A stretch of 64,000 bases of DNA, taken from a bacterium. Lineage in GTDB: Bacteria > AUK180. The notes under the pieces are model-generated. The model did no database searches and was not told where the DNA came from. It worked only from the letters and a program-made list of their open reading frames with translations. Position numbers and translations under genes: made by a program. How positions within the stretch are numbered: the stretch's first letter is position 1; every line of letters starts with the position of its first letter. Below, one piece after another: positions 54,199 to 63,804 of this stretch. The stretch covers positions 36,588 through 100,587 of the forward strand of contig JAGLGN010000024.1 in NCBI GenBank assembly GCA_023144005.1. The letters are read 5' to 3'.

Positions 54199-54361
54199 AT
54201 AAGTCCTCGTTTTTTGTTTTTGAATAGATTATTTCTGAATTTTGTTTATGCTGACACAGGGACGGATAAAACTCTTTTTCCCCGCTAAACCGCATTGAGA
54301 GTGTGCCCTCCAGGGCTGCTTTCGATTTTATATATATTCATAGCATCACTAACATGTTAAG

Positions 54362-54434
54362 TGGGCCCGGCAGGATTCGAACCTGCTACCACCCGGTTAT
54401 GAGCCGGGAGCTCTGCCAAGTGAGCTACAGGCCC
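54362..54434 (-). tRNA. tRNA-Met (anticodon CAT)
   Basis: A 73-nt cloverleaf: acceptor GGGCCTG/CGGGCCC with one T-G pair, D-arm GCTC, anticodon loop CTCATAA, T-arm GCAGG-TTCGAAT-CCTGC, discriminator A. CCA is not encoded. With anticodon CAT it could be elongator Met or the lysidine-modified Ile type; the sequence alone does not decide. Confidence 0.9.
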
Positions 54435-54443
54435 CAAAGATTT

Positions 54444-54471
54444 ATTATATCAAAAAAATATTGAAATGCAA
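54444..54471 (-). promoter_or_regulatory. Promoter for tRNA-Met
   Basis: Minus strand TTGCAT (54471-54466), a 16-bp spacer and TATAAT (54449-54444), about 9 bp upstream of the tRNA 5' end. Confidence 0.65.
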
Positions 54472-54512
54472 TAACAATACAAAAATAATAGCCCTAAAAT
54501 GGCAAATATTTA

Positions 54513-54541
54513 TTGACAAGATAAATATTTTTTGTTATAAT
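54513..54541 (+). promoter_or_regulatory. Consensus promoter for the tRNA cluster and tig
   Basis: A perfect TTGACA (54513-54518), 17-bp spacer and TATAAT (54536-54541), 18 bp before tRNA-His. It is the strongest promoter match in the window. Confidence 0.85.
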
Positions 54542-54559
54542 TTCTGACTTAACACATGT

Positions 54560-54633
54560 GGTGGGTGTAGCTCAACTGGTAGAGCAACGGATTGTGGTTC
54601 CGTAGGTCGTGGGTTCAACTCCCATCATCCACC
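54560..54633 (+). tRNA. tRNA-His (anticodon GTG)
   Basis: Acceptor GTGGGTG/CATCCAC, preceded by the extra G(-1) at 54560 expected of tRNA-His and ending with C73. Anticodon loop TTGTGGT, T-arm GTGGG-TTCAACT-CCCAT. Confidence 0.93.
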
Positions 54634-54642
54634 CCAGAGAGT

Positions 54643-54718
<76 letters not shown>

Positions 54719-54728
54719 TTTTTTTCCT

Positions 54729-54809
54729 GCGAGAGTGGTGGAAATGGCAGACACGCAGGACTTAGGATCCTGTCCTTTCAGGGTGTGGGTTCAAGTCCCA
54801 CCTCTCGCA
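54729..54809 (+). tRNA. tRNA-Leu (anticodon TAG)
   Basis: Acceptor GCGAGAG/CTCTCGC, anticodon loop CTTAGGA, a class II variable arm (GTCCTTTCAGGGT) and T-arm GTGGG-TTCAAGT-CCCAC, discriminator A. A run of T's follows at 54810-54819, possibly a pause or weak terminator before tig. Confidence 0.92.
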
Positions 54810-54845
54810 TTTTTTTTTTGCGAATACTGTTCCAAAGGAGAAATT

Positions 54846-56165
54846 ATGGACTATTCTAAGCAGCAGATCGAAGATTATCTTATAAAATATACAGCGACTC
54901 TTTCACAAGACCAGATCAAAAAACAGAAAAAAGACCTGATCGATAAGATAATTTCAACTCAGGTTATCCCGGGATACAGGAAGGGAAAGGCACCGTCATA
55001 TATTGTCGCTTCCAAGTTCAAAGAATATATCGAAGAGAATATTCAGGAACAGACATTGACAAAACTCTATGATAAAATAATAAAGGACGAGAAAAAGGAT
55101 CCTCTGCACTTCGAGCTTGAGGAATATGACCTCGAAAAGGGTCTATTGGTCATCAATATCGAATTCATGCCGGAATTGGATGTCAAGGATTACAAGGGCC
55201 TGGCGATAGAAGAGGTCAAACTTGAATTACTCAAAGAACATGTAGATAAGGCATATTCGGATATCTTGAAGAATTTTTCCTCATGGCAGGACTATGAAGG
55301 CCCGGTAGAGGATGAGGTTCTGATAGAGCTTGAGGATTATTTAGAGGAAGTTCCGGGAGAAGAGCCTAGAAAGATGGATAAATTTCCTGTCATATATTCC
55401 GAAACAAAGGAGCCTAAGGAGTTTTACGGTGAATTGAAATCCTTAAAAAAAGCCGATGTAAAAGAATTCGTATTGGATTTCAAGGAAGACGCTTCTGAAA
55501 GGTTTAAAAATAAGAAGGTGAAATATTCCTTCAAGGTCGGCGCGCTTAAGAAAAAACTCTCCCCCAAAGAGGATGAAGAGCTTTTTTCAAAGATGGTCGA
55601 AGGCGCCAAGTCGAAAGAAGATGTGATGAAGAAGCTCGGAGACGATATCAAAAAGAATTCAGAGCTTGAAATGAAACGCAATTCCGTTGATAAGATATAT
55701 TCGGTTCTGATCGAGAAGAATCCGTTCACCGTACCGCCGAGGTATCTGGAAAGGATGAAGGACGAGGTGTATGAATCAGAGAATGAGAAATATAAAAAGA
55801 ATTACGGCATGAGCATGGAACAGCTGAATATTTCCAAGGATTCCATGACCGATGATATCGTCAAAGGAATAAGGATCAATCATATCAGAAAGCATATCCT
55901 GGATCTGGAGAAGCTCGAGGTCACAGACAGCGATATTGATGAGCAATTTCAGATGATAGCTGACTCAAACAATATTTCACTGGATGGCGTCAAGAGTTTT
56001 TACAATACAAATAAATCATATTTGGATAATGTGAAAAATGACCTCTTGTCTCAGAAGGTGGATGATCTGCTCTATTCCAGCGCGAAGATCAAGAAAGTTA
56101 AACCGAAAGTTGAGAAAAAAGAAGAACCTTCTGCTCCCAAGCAAGAAGAAAAAACCGGAAAATAG
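54846..56165 (+). CDS. tig: Trigger factor
   Basis: 439 residues from ATG 54846, which has AAAGGAG at 54834-54840; the open frame upstream runs through tRNA-Leu and is not coding. The ribosome-docking signature GFRxGKxP appears as IPGYRKGKAP (about 39-48). A PPIase-like middle domain (about 150-245) and a long helical C-terminal chaperone region follow, ending in a Lys/Glu/Pro tail. It binds nascent chains at the exit tunnel. It heads the run tig-clpP-clpX-lon, a common proteostasis operon. Confidence 0.9.
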   Translation: MDYSKQQIEDYLIKYTATLSQDQIKKQKKDLIDKIISTQVIPGYRKGKAPSYIVASKFKEYIEENIQEQTLTKLYDKIIKDEKKDPLHFELEEYDLEKGLLVINIEFMPELDVKDYKGLAIEEVKLELLKEHVDKAYSDILKNFSSWQDYEGPVEDEVLIELEDYLEEVPGEEPRKMDKFPVIYSETKEPKEFYGELKSLKKADVKEFVLDFKEDASERFKNKKVKYSFKVGALKKKLSPKEDEELFSKMVEGAKSKEDVMKKLGDDIKKNSELEMKRNSVDKIYSVLIEKNPFTVPPRYLERMKDEVYESENEKYKKNYGMSMEQLNISKDSMTDDIVKGIRINHIRKHILDLEKLEVTDSDIDEQFQMIADSNNISLDGVKSFYNTNKSYLDNVKNDLLSQKVDDLLYSSAKIKKVKPKVEKKEEPSAPKQEEKTGK

Positions 56166-56174
56166 GGGGAATCT

Positions 56175-56792
56175 ATGAAAGATAAAGAAAAGAACAATGT
56201 GAGAAATGGAATGCTGATACCTTATGTGATCGAGCAGGGCCCCGGCGGCGAAAGGGCTTATGATATCTATTCGCGCCTCCTAAGGGACAGGATCATATTC
56301 CTGGGAACGCCGATCGATGATTTTGTGGCTAATGCCGTGACCGCGCAGCTTCTTTTCCTGGAGATGGAGAATCCCGAAAAGGATATTTATCTGTATATCA
56401 ATTCTCCCGGGGGATATGTTACTGCCGGCCTTGCCATCTATGATACTCTGCAGTATATCAAGCCGGATGTCGCGACCGTTTGTATCGGGCAGGCGGCCAG
56501 CATGGCAGCCGTGATCCTTTCTTCCGGCGCGGAGGGTAAAAGGTACTCCTTGCCCAATTCAAACATACTCATCCATCAGCCCTTGGGTGGCGTTCAGGGC
56601 CAGGCGACCGATATCGAGATCCATGCCGAAGAGATCATTAAGACCAAAAAACGCCTTAATGCGATCTTAGCGAAAAATTCCGGGCAGGATGTTGACAAGG
56701 TTTCCAGTGATACCGACAGGGATTACTTTATGACCGCCGATGAAGCCAAGGAATACGGACTTATCGACGAAGTTATCACACAGAAAAAATAA
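56175..56792 (+). CDS. clpP: ATP-dependent Clp protease proteolytic subunit
   Basis: 205 residues. The catalytic triad is Ser109 (GQAASMAA), His134 (ILIHQPLGG) and Asp183 ([11 protein letters not shown]). [18 protein letters not shown] is the usual oligomer-interface segment. It forms the protease barrel that works with ClpX encoded 3 bp downstream. The ribosome-binding site AGGGGGAA precedes the ATG. Confidence 0.96.
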   Translation: MKDKEKNNVRNGMLIPYVIEQGPGGERAYDIYSRLLRDRIIFLGTPIDDFVANAVTAQLLFLEMENPEKDIYLYINSPGGYVTAGLAIYDTLQYIKPDVATVCIGQAASMAAVILSSGAEGKRYSLPNSNILIHQPLGGVQGQATDIEIHAEEIIKTKKRLNAILAKNSGQDVDKVSSDTDRDYFMTADEAKEYGLIDEVITQKK

Positions 56793-56795
56793 AAT

Positions 56796-58013
56796 ATGAA
56801 AAAGTGCGAAGTTTGCGGTAAATCATTTCAGGACAAGGATACTATTATGTATCATGGGAACCATATTTGCAAAAATTGCTTTGTGAAGGTATTGGAGCTT
56901 GACCGTATACAGCAGGATCCCAAGAAGAAGGTTTCCAATCCTGAAGAATTCATTCTCCCTAAACCCAAAGAGATCAAGGAGAATCTGGACAGATATGTTA
57001 TCGGACAGGAAGAGGCGAAGATCACGATCTCTGTGGCGATATACAATCATTACAAAAGACTTCTGCACAATTTCAATCGTAAGGAAGAAGATGTTGAGAT
57101 AGAGAAATCCAATATCCTCTTCATCGGAGCCACGGGTTCGGGTAAGACGCTGCTCGCCCGTACAATAGCCAATTTTATTCATGTTCCCTTCGCGATCGCG
57201 GATGCCACCACCTTAACGGAAGCGGGATATGTCGGGGAGGATGTTGAGAATATTCTTGCCCGTCTTGTATCTGCTGCTGATGGCGACTTGAAGCGCGCTG
57301 AAATGGGGATCATATATATTGATGAGATCGATAAGATCACCAGAAAGAGCGAGAACCCCTCGATCACAAGGGATGTTGGAGGCGAAGGCGTTCAGCAGGC
57401 GCTTCTGAAGATCATTGAGGGGACGGTGGCCAATATTCCGCAGGGCCTCAGAAAACATCCGCATCAGGATTACAGGCCGATAGACACAACAAATATCCTT
57501 TTCATTCTGGGCGGTGCTTTTGACGGGATCGAGAAGATAATCGCGTCCCGGCTGAACAAGAAGGTGATCGGTTTTACGGCATCTGAATCATCGGAGTTCA
57601 CCACGGACCTGCTCATTCAGAAGGTGGAAAGCGAGGATCTGATCAAATACGGTATCATTCCAGAGCTGGCAGGAAGGATCCCCGTCCGAACAGGTTTTTC
57701 AGAGCTTACCGAGGCAGATCTGGTAAGGATACTTTCCGAACCCACCAATGCGATTATCAAGCAATACAAAAAACTCTTTGAATTGGATAAAATGCTCCTG
57801 GAGTTCTCAAAAGAATCCCTGGAGGAGATCGCCCGCCGCGCCCGCTCAAAGAAAATGGGTGCCCGCGGATTGAGGTCTATTGTGGAAGAGCTCCTGAAAA
57901 ATCTCATGTTCGAAGCCCCTTCCATCAAGAATATCGAAAAGATAATAATTTCCGAAGAAGTGGTCAAAGGCAAGAAAAAACCTGCGATACTTAAAAAGGA
58001 CAAAACTAAATAA
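56796..58013 (+). CDS. clpX: ATP-dependent Clp protease ATPase subunit ClpX
   Basis: 405 residues. The N-terminal zinc-binding domain has Cys4, Cys7, Cys25 and Cys28. The AAA+ domain shows Walker A GATGSGKT (about 110-117), Walker B IIYIDEIDK (about 169-177), GYVGEDVEN, and RGLRSIVEELL near the end. It unfolds substrates for ClpP. It starts 3 bp after clpP without its own Shine-Dalgarno, so translation is probably coupled. The stop overlaps lon by one base (TAATG). Confidence 0.96.
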   Translation: MKKCEVCGKSFQDKDTIMYHGNHICKNCFVKVLELDRIQQDPKKKVSNPEEFILPKPKEIKENLDRYVIGQEEAKITISVAIYNHYKRLLHNFNRKEEDVEIEKSNILFIGATGSGKTLLARTIANFIHVPFAIADATTLTEAGYVGEDVENILARLVSAADGDLKRAEMGIIYIDEIDKITRKSENPSITRDVGGEGVQQALLKIIEGTVANIPQGLRKHPHQDYRPIDTTNILFILGGAFDGIEKIIASRLNKKVIGFTASESSEFTTDLLIQKVESEDLIKYGIIPELAGRIPVRTGFSELTEADLVRILSEPTNAIIKQYKKLFELDKMLLEFSKESLEEIARRARSKKMGARGLRSIVEELLKNLMFEAPSIKNIEKIIISEEVVKGKKKPAILKKDKTK

Positions 58014-60346
58014 TGGAAAAAAAGCAGATAACGCTCCCCTTGATCCCGCTGAGAAATATGGTGGGATTCCCACGAACGATCTTTCCGTTCCTGGTTGGAA
58101 GAAATAAATCGATCTTAGCCCTTAAGGCGGTTAAGAACGGAAGCCTGATATTCCTTTCTTCACAGAAAGACGGCGCATTAGAGGAGCCCGGGATTAAGGA
58201 TATTGAACCCTTCGGTATTGTCGGAAAGGTCTTGAAGAAAAAGAATGAATTTGATAATACGGTAAAGGTCCTCATACATTCTCTTGAAAAGGCGCGTATC
58301 CTGAAATTGATAGCAAAGGAACCCTATTTTCTGGTCAAGGTGGAATATGTTCCCTTCAAAGGCAAGATCACTAAAAAAGTAATAGCGACCGCAAAAGAGA
58401 TCGTGGAAACCTTCGAGCACCTCCTGCATCTGTCGATGGGGAATTCCCCCGCGGACGAGGAAATGCTGGAAAGGATCCGTATCGAGTCAAATCCGGTACA
58501 GATAGCGATGAATGTCGCCTTCCAGTTGCCGATCCCGTATAAAACAAAACAGCGTCTTCTGAATATCGATAAGATCGGTGAATTCCTTGACCAGCTTTTA
58601 TCCGTGATAAATAGTGAATATGAGATCGCGGAACTGCAGACAAAGATCCGTGATGATGTAAAACATAAGATCGACGACGCGCAGAAGCGCATCCTTTTGA
58701 ATCAGCAGATTGAATCAATCAAAAAGGAACTCAATGAGATCGATGGCGGCGGCGGTGAGATAGATGAATTAAAAGATAAAATACTTGATGCCGGTATGCC
58801 GAAAGAAACAGAGGAGAAGGCCCTTAAGGAATTGGGCAAATTGGATTATACTCCCAGCTACTCTCCCGAATATACAGTTATTTTGAATTACCTGGATTGG
58901 ATGACCTCTATTCCCTGGAAGAAGCATACGGATGATTCGCACGATATTATTAAAGCGAAGGCCATACTTGAAGAAGACCATTGGGGTCTGGAGAAGATCA
59001 AGGAACGCATACTTGAAGTCCTTGCGGTTCGCCAATTATCCGATGTGAAAAAAGGTCCGGTCCTTTGCTTTGTCGGCCCTCCCGGTGTGGGCAAGACCTC
59101 ATTGGGAAAGTCAATAGCCCGTGCAATGGATAGAAAATTCGTTCGAATTTCCCTGGGCGGTGTAAGGGACGAAGCCGAAATACGGGGACATAGAAGGACA
59201 TATATCGGAGCCCTCCCGGGAAAGATACTGCAGACCATGAAGCGCGCCGATGTTGTTAACCCGGTTTTTCTCATGGATGAAATAGATAAGCTTGCCTCTG
59301 ATTTCCGCGGAGATCCCGCGTCTGCCTTACTTGAGGTCCTTGATCCCGAGCAGAATTTTATGTTCAATGACCATTATCTGGATGTGGATTATGACCTTTC
59401 GAAGGTGTTTTTCATTACAACGGCAAATAATATTTACTCTGTTCCCGAACCCCTGCGCGACAGGATGGAAGTGATCTTTCTTTCAGGATATACCTCTTTG
59501 GAGAAGTATCATATCGCTAAAAATTATCTGATCCCCCGTCAGGTGAAGGAGAACGGCCTCAAGCCGGAGCAGATCAAATTCTATAAATCCGGAACAATGA
59601 AGATAATAGAATCCTACACACTTGAATCCGGTGTCAGAAATCTTGAAAGGCAGATCGGAAAGATCTGTAGAAAGTTAGCCACAAAGATCGTAGAGAACGG
59701 CGGACCGCTTCCGGAAGCCGCTTTGATCAAGAAAGACAGTGTACGGGAATATTTGGGAGTTAAAGAGTACCGCTCATCCAAATTAGACAAGAACAATCGT
59801 ATCGGCGTTGTCAATGGCCTGGCGTGGACCAGATACGGCGGCGTTCACCTTTCCATTGAATCGGTAATGACCCCGGGCACAGGAAAGATCGCCATCACAG
59901 GCCAGATCGGAAAAGTGATGAAAGAATCTGCACAGATCGCCTTATCATTGATAAAGGCCAATCATAAGAAACTTGGAATAGACCCCTCCAAATTCAAGAA
60001 ATTCGATATGCATCTTCACATTCCCGAGGGAGCCATTCCGAAAGACGGGCCTTCCGCGGGTATCACCATAGCGACCTCAATGCTTTCTACTTATATAAAT
60101 AAGCCGGTACGCTGGAATTGCGCTATGACAGGTGAGCTTACCTTGAAGAATAAGGTGCTCCCCATAGGCGGGTTAAAGGAAAAACTCCTGGCTGCCCTGC
60201 GCATCGGGATCAAACATGTTATCATTCCGCAGGAGAACATGGTAACATTATCGGATATTCCGGCTGAGATCAAGGATAGACTTGAGATCACCCCTGTTTC
60301 CAATATCGCTGATATCTGGGAGCACCTCTTTCAGATCACCCTATGA
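58013..60346 (+). CDS. lon: ATP-dependent protease Lon
   Basis: 777 residues, close to E. coli Lon (784). The N-terminal substrate domain begins LPLIPLRNMVGFPRTIFPF. Walker A is GPPGVGKTS (about 354-362), Walker B VFLMDEIDK. The protease domain has the catalytic Ser in KDGPSAGIT (about 680) and a Lys about 43 residues later (GGLKEKLLAALR). It degrades misfolded and regulatory proteins. The stop overlaps the RNA methyltransferase start (ATGA). Confidence 0.96.
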   Translation: MEKKQITLPLIPLRNMVGFPRTIFPFLVGRNKSILALKAVKNGSLIFLSSQKDGALEEPGIKDIEPFGIVGKVLKKKNEFDNTVKVLIHSLEKARILKLIAKEPYFLVKVEYVPFKGKITKKVIATAKEIVETFEHLLHLSMGNSPADEEMLERIRIESNPVQIAMNVAFQLPIPYKTKQRLLNIDKIGEFLDQLLSVINSEYEIAELQTKIRDDVKHKIDDAQKRILLNQQIESIKKELNEIDGGGGEIDELKDKILDAGMPKETEEKALKELGKLDYTPSYSPEYTVILNYLDWMTSIPWKKHTDDSHDIIKAKAILEEDHWGLEKIKERILEVLAVRQLSDVKKGPVLCFVGPPGVGKTSLGKSIARAMDRKFVRISLGGVRDEAEIRGHRRTYIGALPGKILQTMKRADVVNPVFLMDEIDKLASDFRGDPASALLEVLDPEQNFMFNDHYLDVDYDLSKVFFITTANNIYSVPEPLRDRMEVIFLSGYTSLEKYHIAKNYLIPRQVKENGLKPEQIKFYKSGTMKIIESYTLESGVRNLERQIGKICRKLATKIVENGGPLPEAALIKKDSVREYLGVKEYRSSKLDKNNRIGVVNGLAWTRYGGVHLSIESVMTPGTGKIAITGQIGKVMKESAQIALSLIKANHKKLGIDPSKFKKFDMHLHIPEGAIPKDGPSAGITIATSMLSTYINKPVRWNCAMTGELTLKNKVLPIGGLKEKLLAALRIGIKHVIIPQENMVTLSDIPAEIKDRLEITPVSNIADIWEHLFQITL

Positions 60347-61104
60347 GCCGCAGCGAGAAATTCACACTTAAACGGGCGCAGAAATTACACGAGAGGAAAG
60401 CCAGATATTTAGAAGGCCATACACTTGTCGAGGGTGTGAAGATCATTAAGGATATTTACAAGATCACCCCCGCGACGATCTTCATCGATTCAGCGCAGTC
60501 GAACAAATTGAAGGCTCATATCGACCATTTTGGAAATCGTAAGGGTGTTCACATCGTGTATCTTTCTCCAAAAGAGATCTCACAATTATCTGTCACAAAA
60601 AAGAATCAGGGCATCATTGGTGTCTATCCCTTCAAGATCCCGCATGAAGCGATCGCGCCGGATTTCGGAAACGCCCTGCTCTTTATTAATAATCAGGACC
60701 CTTCGAATATGGGCAATATCATTAGAACTGCTGTGTGGTTCGGGATCAAGGACTTATACCTGTACCAATGTGTTGATCCTTTTAATCCGAAGGCCATCCG
60801 TTCTTCAGTCGGCAGCCTTTTCAAGATCAGGTTTAATGCGGTGAAAAATCTGCATGAATTTCTGTCAAGTTCCAATGCCAAAAAGATCGGCATCACGGAG
60901 AAAGGCCAGGGGCTTCTCAGCGAACATCATTTTGCCGATGACGCAATTTACATTTTTGGAAATGAAGGCAGTGGAATTCCTGCTGATATCTTGAATATAT
61001 GCGATACGAAAATTCAGATCAGCGGATCCGGACGCATTGATTCTTTGAACCTTCAAACCTCTTTCGCGATATTCGCATATGAGATGTTCCGAAATTCCAA
61101 ATGA
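60343..61104 (+). CDS. TrmH/SpoU-family RNA methyltransferase
   Basis: 253 residues. An N-terminal substrate-binding part (RKARYLEGHTLVEGVKII) is followed by the knotted SPOUT domain: DPSNMGNIIRTAVWFGI (motif 1), IFGNEGSGIP (motif 2) and SLNLQTSFAIFAYEMFR (motif 3). Members 2'-O-methylate 23S rRNA (RlmB-like) or tRNA; the exact target cannot be read from the sequence. It is coupled to lon and tatD by 4-bp overlaps on both sides. Confidence 0.88.
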   Translation: MSRSEKFTLKRAQKLHERKARYLEGHTLVEGVKIIKDIYKITPATIFIDSAQSNKLKAHIDHFGNRKGVHIVYLSPKEISQLSVTKKNQGIIGVYPFKIPHEAIAPDFGNALLFINNQDPSNMGNIIRTAVWFGIKDLYLYQCVDPFNPKAIRSSVGSLFKIRFNAVKNLHEFLSSSNAKKIGITEKGQGLLSEHHFADDAIYIFGNEGSGIPADILNICDTKIQISGSGRIDSLNLQTSFAIFAYEMFRNSK

Positions 61105-61847
61105 TAGATACGCATTGCCATCTTGATTCAAAACAGTATTCCGATCTTCCTGCAGTGCTTGATCTCGCGGGGGAGCATGGATTATCTCACATAATAGTAC
61201 CTTCATTGACCCGCCGTTCGTGTTCATCCATACAAGAACTTTCCGAGAAGCATTCCATCATCGTTCCCGCCTATGGTATTCATCCGGAAGAGGGGAAAGA
61301 TGAAGAGTTAAATACCCTGGAACAATTTCTGACCCCGCTTCTTAAAGATACTGTTCTGGGTGAGGTCGGCTTGGATTATCACAATATTTTCTGTCCGGTA
61401 AAAAAACAGAAGCAGCTGCTTGAACTTCAATTATCCATCGCGGCGAAGTTGTCAATACCGGTGATCGTACATTCAAGGGACGCATATGAAGATACCAGGG
61501 ATATTGTCAGGAATTTTGACCTGCCCCGTGTTGTTTTCCACTGTTTTCCCTATGGCAAACAAGAGGCTGGCGAACTTCTGGATCTTGATTATTATTTGTC
61601 CTTTACCGGCATAATCACCTTCAAGAACGCTTCCGAAATGAGAGAAGTGGTAAAATATGTCCCCATACAAAAGCTCATGGCGGAAACAGATGCACCGTAT
61701 CTTACGCCCGCTCCTTACCGGGGCAAACTGAATATGCCGCATTATGTCGAATATGTCATCCGCACCATAGGTGAAATAAAAGAGATCGATTTTTCCGATG
61801 CGGATGAACAACTCACGGCTGTCGCCCGTCAATTTTTCTCCTTATAA
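61101..61847 (+). CDS. tatD: TatD-family metal-dependent DNase
   Basis: 248 residues. Metal-binding residues are in IDTHCHLDS (His5, His7), LGEVGLDYH (Glu), IPVIVHSRDA (His), VVFHCFPYG (His) and MAETDAPYLTP (Asp). TatD enzymes act as 3'-5' exonucleases and in quality control. The ATG overlaps the methyltransferase stop. It ends the proteostasis operon. Confidence 0.9.
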   Translation: MIDTHCHLDSKQYSDLPAVLDLAGEHGLSHIIVPSLTRRSCSSIQELSEKHSIIVPAYGIHPEEGKDEELNTLEQFLTPLLKDTVLGEVGLDYHNIFCPVKKQKQLLELQLSIAAKLSIPVIVHSRDAYEDTRDIVRNFDLPRVVFHCFPYGKQEAGELLDLDYYLSFTGIITFKNASEMREVVKYVPIQKLMAETDAPYLTPAPYRGKLNMPHYVEYVIRTIGEIKEIDFSDADEQLTAVARQFFSL

Positions 61848-61848
61848 T

Positions 61849-61877
61849 TTGTAATTTATCCGAAAAGCAGTTAGAAT
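61849..61877 (+). promoter_or_regulatory. Promoter for the GH18 gene
   Basis: TTGTAA (61849-61854), a 17-bp spacer and TAGAAT (61872-61877). The GTG start is 5 bp downstream with no Shine-Dalgarno, implying a leaderless mRNA. Confidence 0.65.
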
Positions 61878-61882
61878 TAAGT

Positions 61883-63268
61883 GTGAAAAGGGAATTATAC
61901 CTGGCAATATTTCTTATTCTGATACATGTTTCGGTATTTTCCGTATCAATTCATCAATTGGAATCCGGGGATCATACCCCGTATAAAGCAGAGGGTTCCA
62001 GGTTATTCACCACACAGACGGAGGCCTCGGCTTTGAAAGGGACGGTCTTTGGGTTTCTTCCCTATTGGGAGGTTTCTACCGCAAATATCCGTTTTGACCT
62101 TCTTTCTCACATAGCATTGTTCTCCTATCATTTCGATCCTGCCGACGGCGCGATCATTGAGCGCAACGGCTGGCCGAACCTCTCTTTGACAAATACCGCG
62201 CATGCTGCGGGAGCCAAGGTCATCCTCTGCGTTACGAACTTTTATTCAGCATATGATTACTCAGGTTTTCTTGACAATACCACTGCCAGAAACAATTTGA
62301 TCGCTGCGCTGATCTCCGAAGTTGAAACCACTGGCCTTGACGGCGTGAATATCGATTTCGAGGGTATCAGTTCGAGCCAGAAAAGTGCCTTTGTCTCATT
62401 CATCACTTCTCTGAACGACGGCCTGAAGAGCTCTGATCCTTCATATGAACTCTCCCTTTGCGGACCCGCGGTTGATTGGAGCGGCGCTTATGATTATGAC
62501 CTGTTGGCACTGAACTCGGACGGTATATTTATAATGGCATATGATTATCATTGGAGCGGGGGTTCTCAGGCGGGCCCGGTAGCGCCTTTGTCGCCCAGTG
62601 TATTATGGGGGGATTATTCGGTGCAGTGGACCATCGAGGATTATATCGACTGGGGCATTTATACAGATAAATTTATTCTGGGATTACCATATTATGGCTA
62701 TGATTGGCCGGTAGATGCGGATATTGTACCGGCGGATACTCTTGGCAATGCTACCGCAAGAACATATTCATACGCTGTCGATTCGTCGCTCATCCACGGT
62801 AATCTTTGGAATACCGATTCCAATGTGCCGTATTACAAATACATTGACGGTGATTATCGGCAATGCTGGTACGATAATAAGTTCTCCATTTCCAAAAAGA
62901 TCGATATGGCAGATAATTATTCCCTTCAAGGTATAGGCATCTGGGCATTGGGATATGAAGATGACAAGGAAGAACTTTGGGACCTTATTGAGAGTAAATA
63001 CGGTTCCAATGAAGCTGTCAAAGCGCCTCTCATATATCCTAATCCCACCCGTGGAGATTTCCGATTGGATACCGAGGATTTTGAATATGTTGATATTACC
63101 GTCAGGGACATAAGCGGTGAGAAGATATTTTCAATGGAAAATGTTGAAAGTTCGACGATCATCGAATTAAAGAATAAGGACGGTGAATATCTCCCACCGG
63201 GAGTGTATATTGTTACTATCGTCAGGTCCGGCCAGGCCTTTCACGCCAAAGCAGCCCTGGTGTACTGA
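61883..63268 (+). CDS. Secreted GH18-family hydrolase with YPNP-type C-terminal tail
   Basis: 461 residues, GTG start, signal peptide (LYLAIFLILIHVSVFSVS). The GH18 barrel includes GFLPYWEVS (57-65), the catalytic motif DGVNIDFE (153-160; Asp158 and catalytic Glu160, with Asn in place of the second Asp as in spore-wall YaaH-type enzymes), MAYDYHW and LGLPYYGYDWPV. Likely acts on chitin or peptidoglycan sugars. The tail (about 375-461) has LIYPNPTRGDFRL, VDITVRDISGEKIF and LPPGVYIVTIV. The last codons and the TGA stop lie inside the inverted repeat of a MITE-like element starting at 63260, so the original C-terminus may be slightly altered. Confidence 0.82.
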   Translation: MKRELYLAIFLILIHVSVFSVSIHQLESGDHTPYKAEGSRLFTTQTEASALKGTVFGFLPYWEVSTANIRFDLLSHIALFSYHFDPADGAIIERNGWPNLSLTNTAHAAGAKVILCVTNFYSAYDYSGFLDNTTARNNLIAALISEVETTGLDGVNIDFEGISSSQKSAFVSFITSLNDGLKSSDPSYELSLCGPAVDWSGAYDYDLLALNSDGIFIMAYDYHWSGGSQAGPVAPLSPSVLWGDYSVQWTIEDYIDWGIYTDKFILGLPYYGYDWPVDADIVPADTLGNATARTYSYAVDSSLIHGNLWNTDSNVPYYKYIDGDYRQCWYDNKFSISKKIDMADNYSLQGIGIWALGYEDDKEELWDLIESKYGSNEAVKAPLIYPNPTRGDFRLDTEDFEYVDITVRDISGEKIFSMENVESSTIIELKNKDGEYLPPGVYIVTIVRSGQAFHAKAALVY

Positions 63269-63804
63269 TTCATAAATACGATGACAATGGAATGTTTAGA
63301 TTTGAATCAATTCCACCGAACAATAAGCGTGGCGTACCCTTTGTGGTCCGTAAGCGAAGAGAGAGGGATAAATTGACCAAAGATAACATTCCCTTCGGGC
63401 TGATGCTCTTTTTTCTGTCTTCTGCGTTGCAAGTGCTCTGATTTAAAATCCGCTGACAATGGAATGTTTAGATTTGAGGCAATTCCAACGAATAATGAGC
63501 ACGGCGTACCCTTGGTGGTCCGTGAGCGAAGAATGAGGAAGAAATTGACCAAAGATGATATTCCCTCCGGGCTGAATCTCTTTTGCCGTCTTCTACGTTG
63601 CTCGTTGCTTACATACCGCCGTGGGTATGCAGCGTTCCTCGCTCCTTGAATACGAAACAAAATAGCATCAGCCATTGTTATCGGATTTTGAATCAGAGCA
63701 CTATTGTCCCTTACATACCGCTGTGGGTATGCGGCGTTCCTCACGCCTTGAATACGGAACAAAATAGCATCAGCCATTGTTATGGTATTTATGAAACAGT
63801 ACAC
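63260..63804. mobile_element. MITE-like element, outer copy (split by a nested copy)
   Basis: 31-bp inverted ends: GTGTACTGATTCATAAATAC + GATGACAATGG at 63260-63290 and the complement of 63774-63804. Removing the inner copy (63433-63701) leaves about 276 bp that align with the element at 52909-53178 in reverse orientation. The reading frame on the minus strand (63307-63897) across the copies is not a gene. Confidence 0.8.
63433..63701. mobile_element. MITE-like element, inner nested copy, 269 bp
   Basis: Its own inverted ends are GTGCTCTGATTTAAAATCCG + CTGACAATGG and the complement of the right end, GTGCTCTGATTCAAAATCCG + ATAACAATGG. Interior matches the outer copy in the same orientation. 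Confidence 0.8.
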
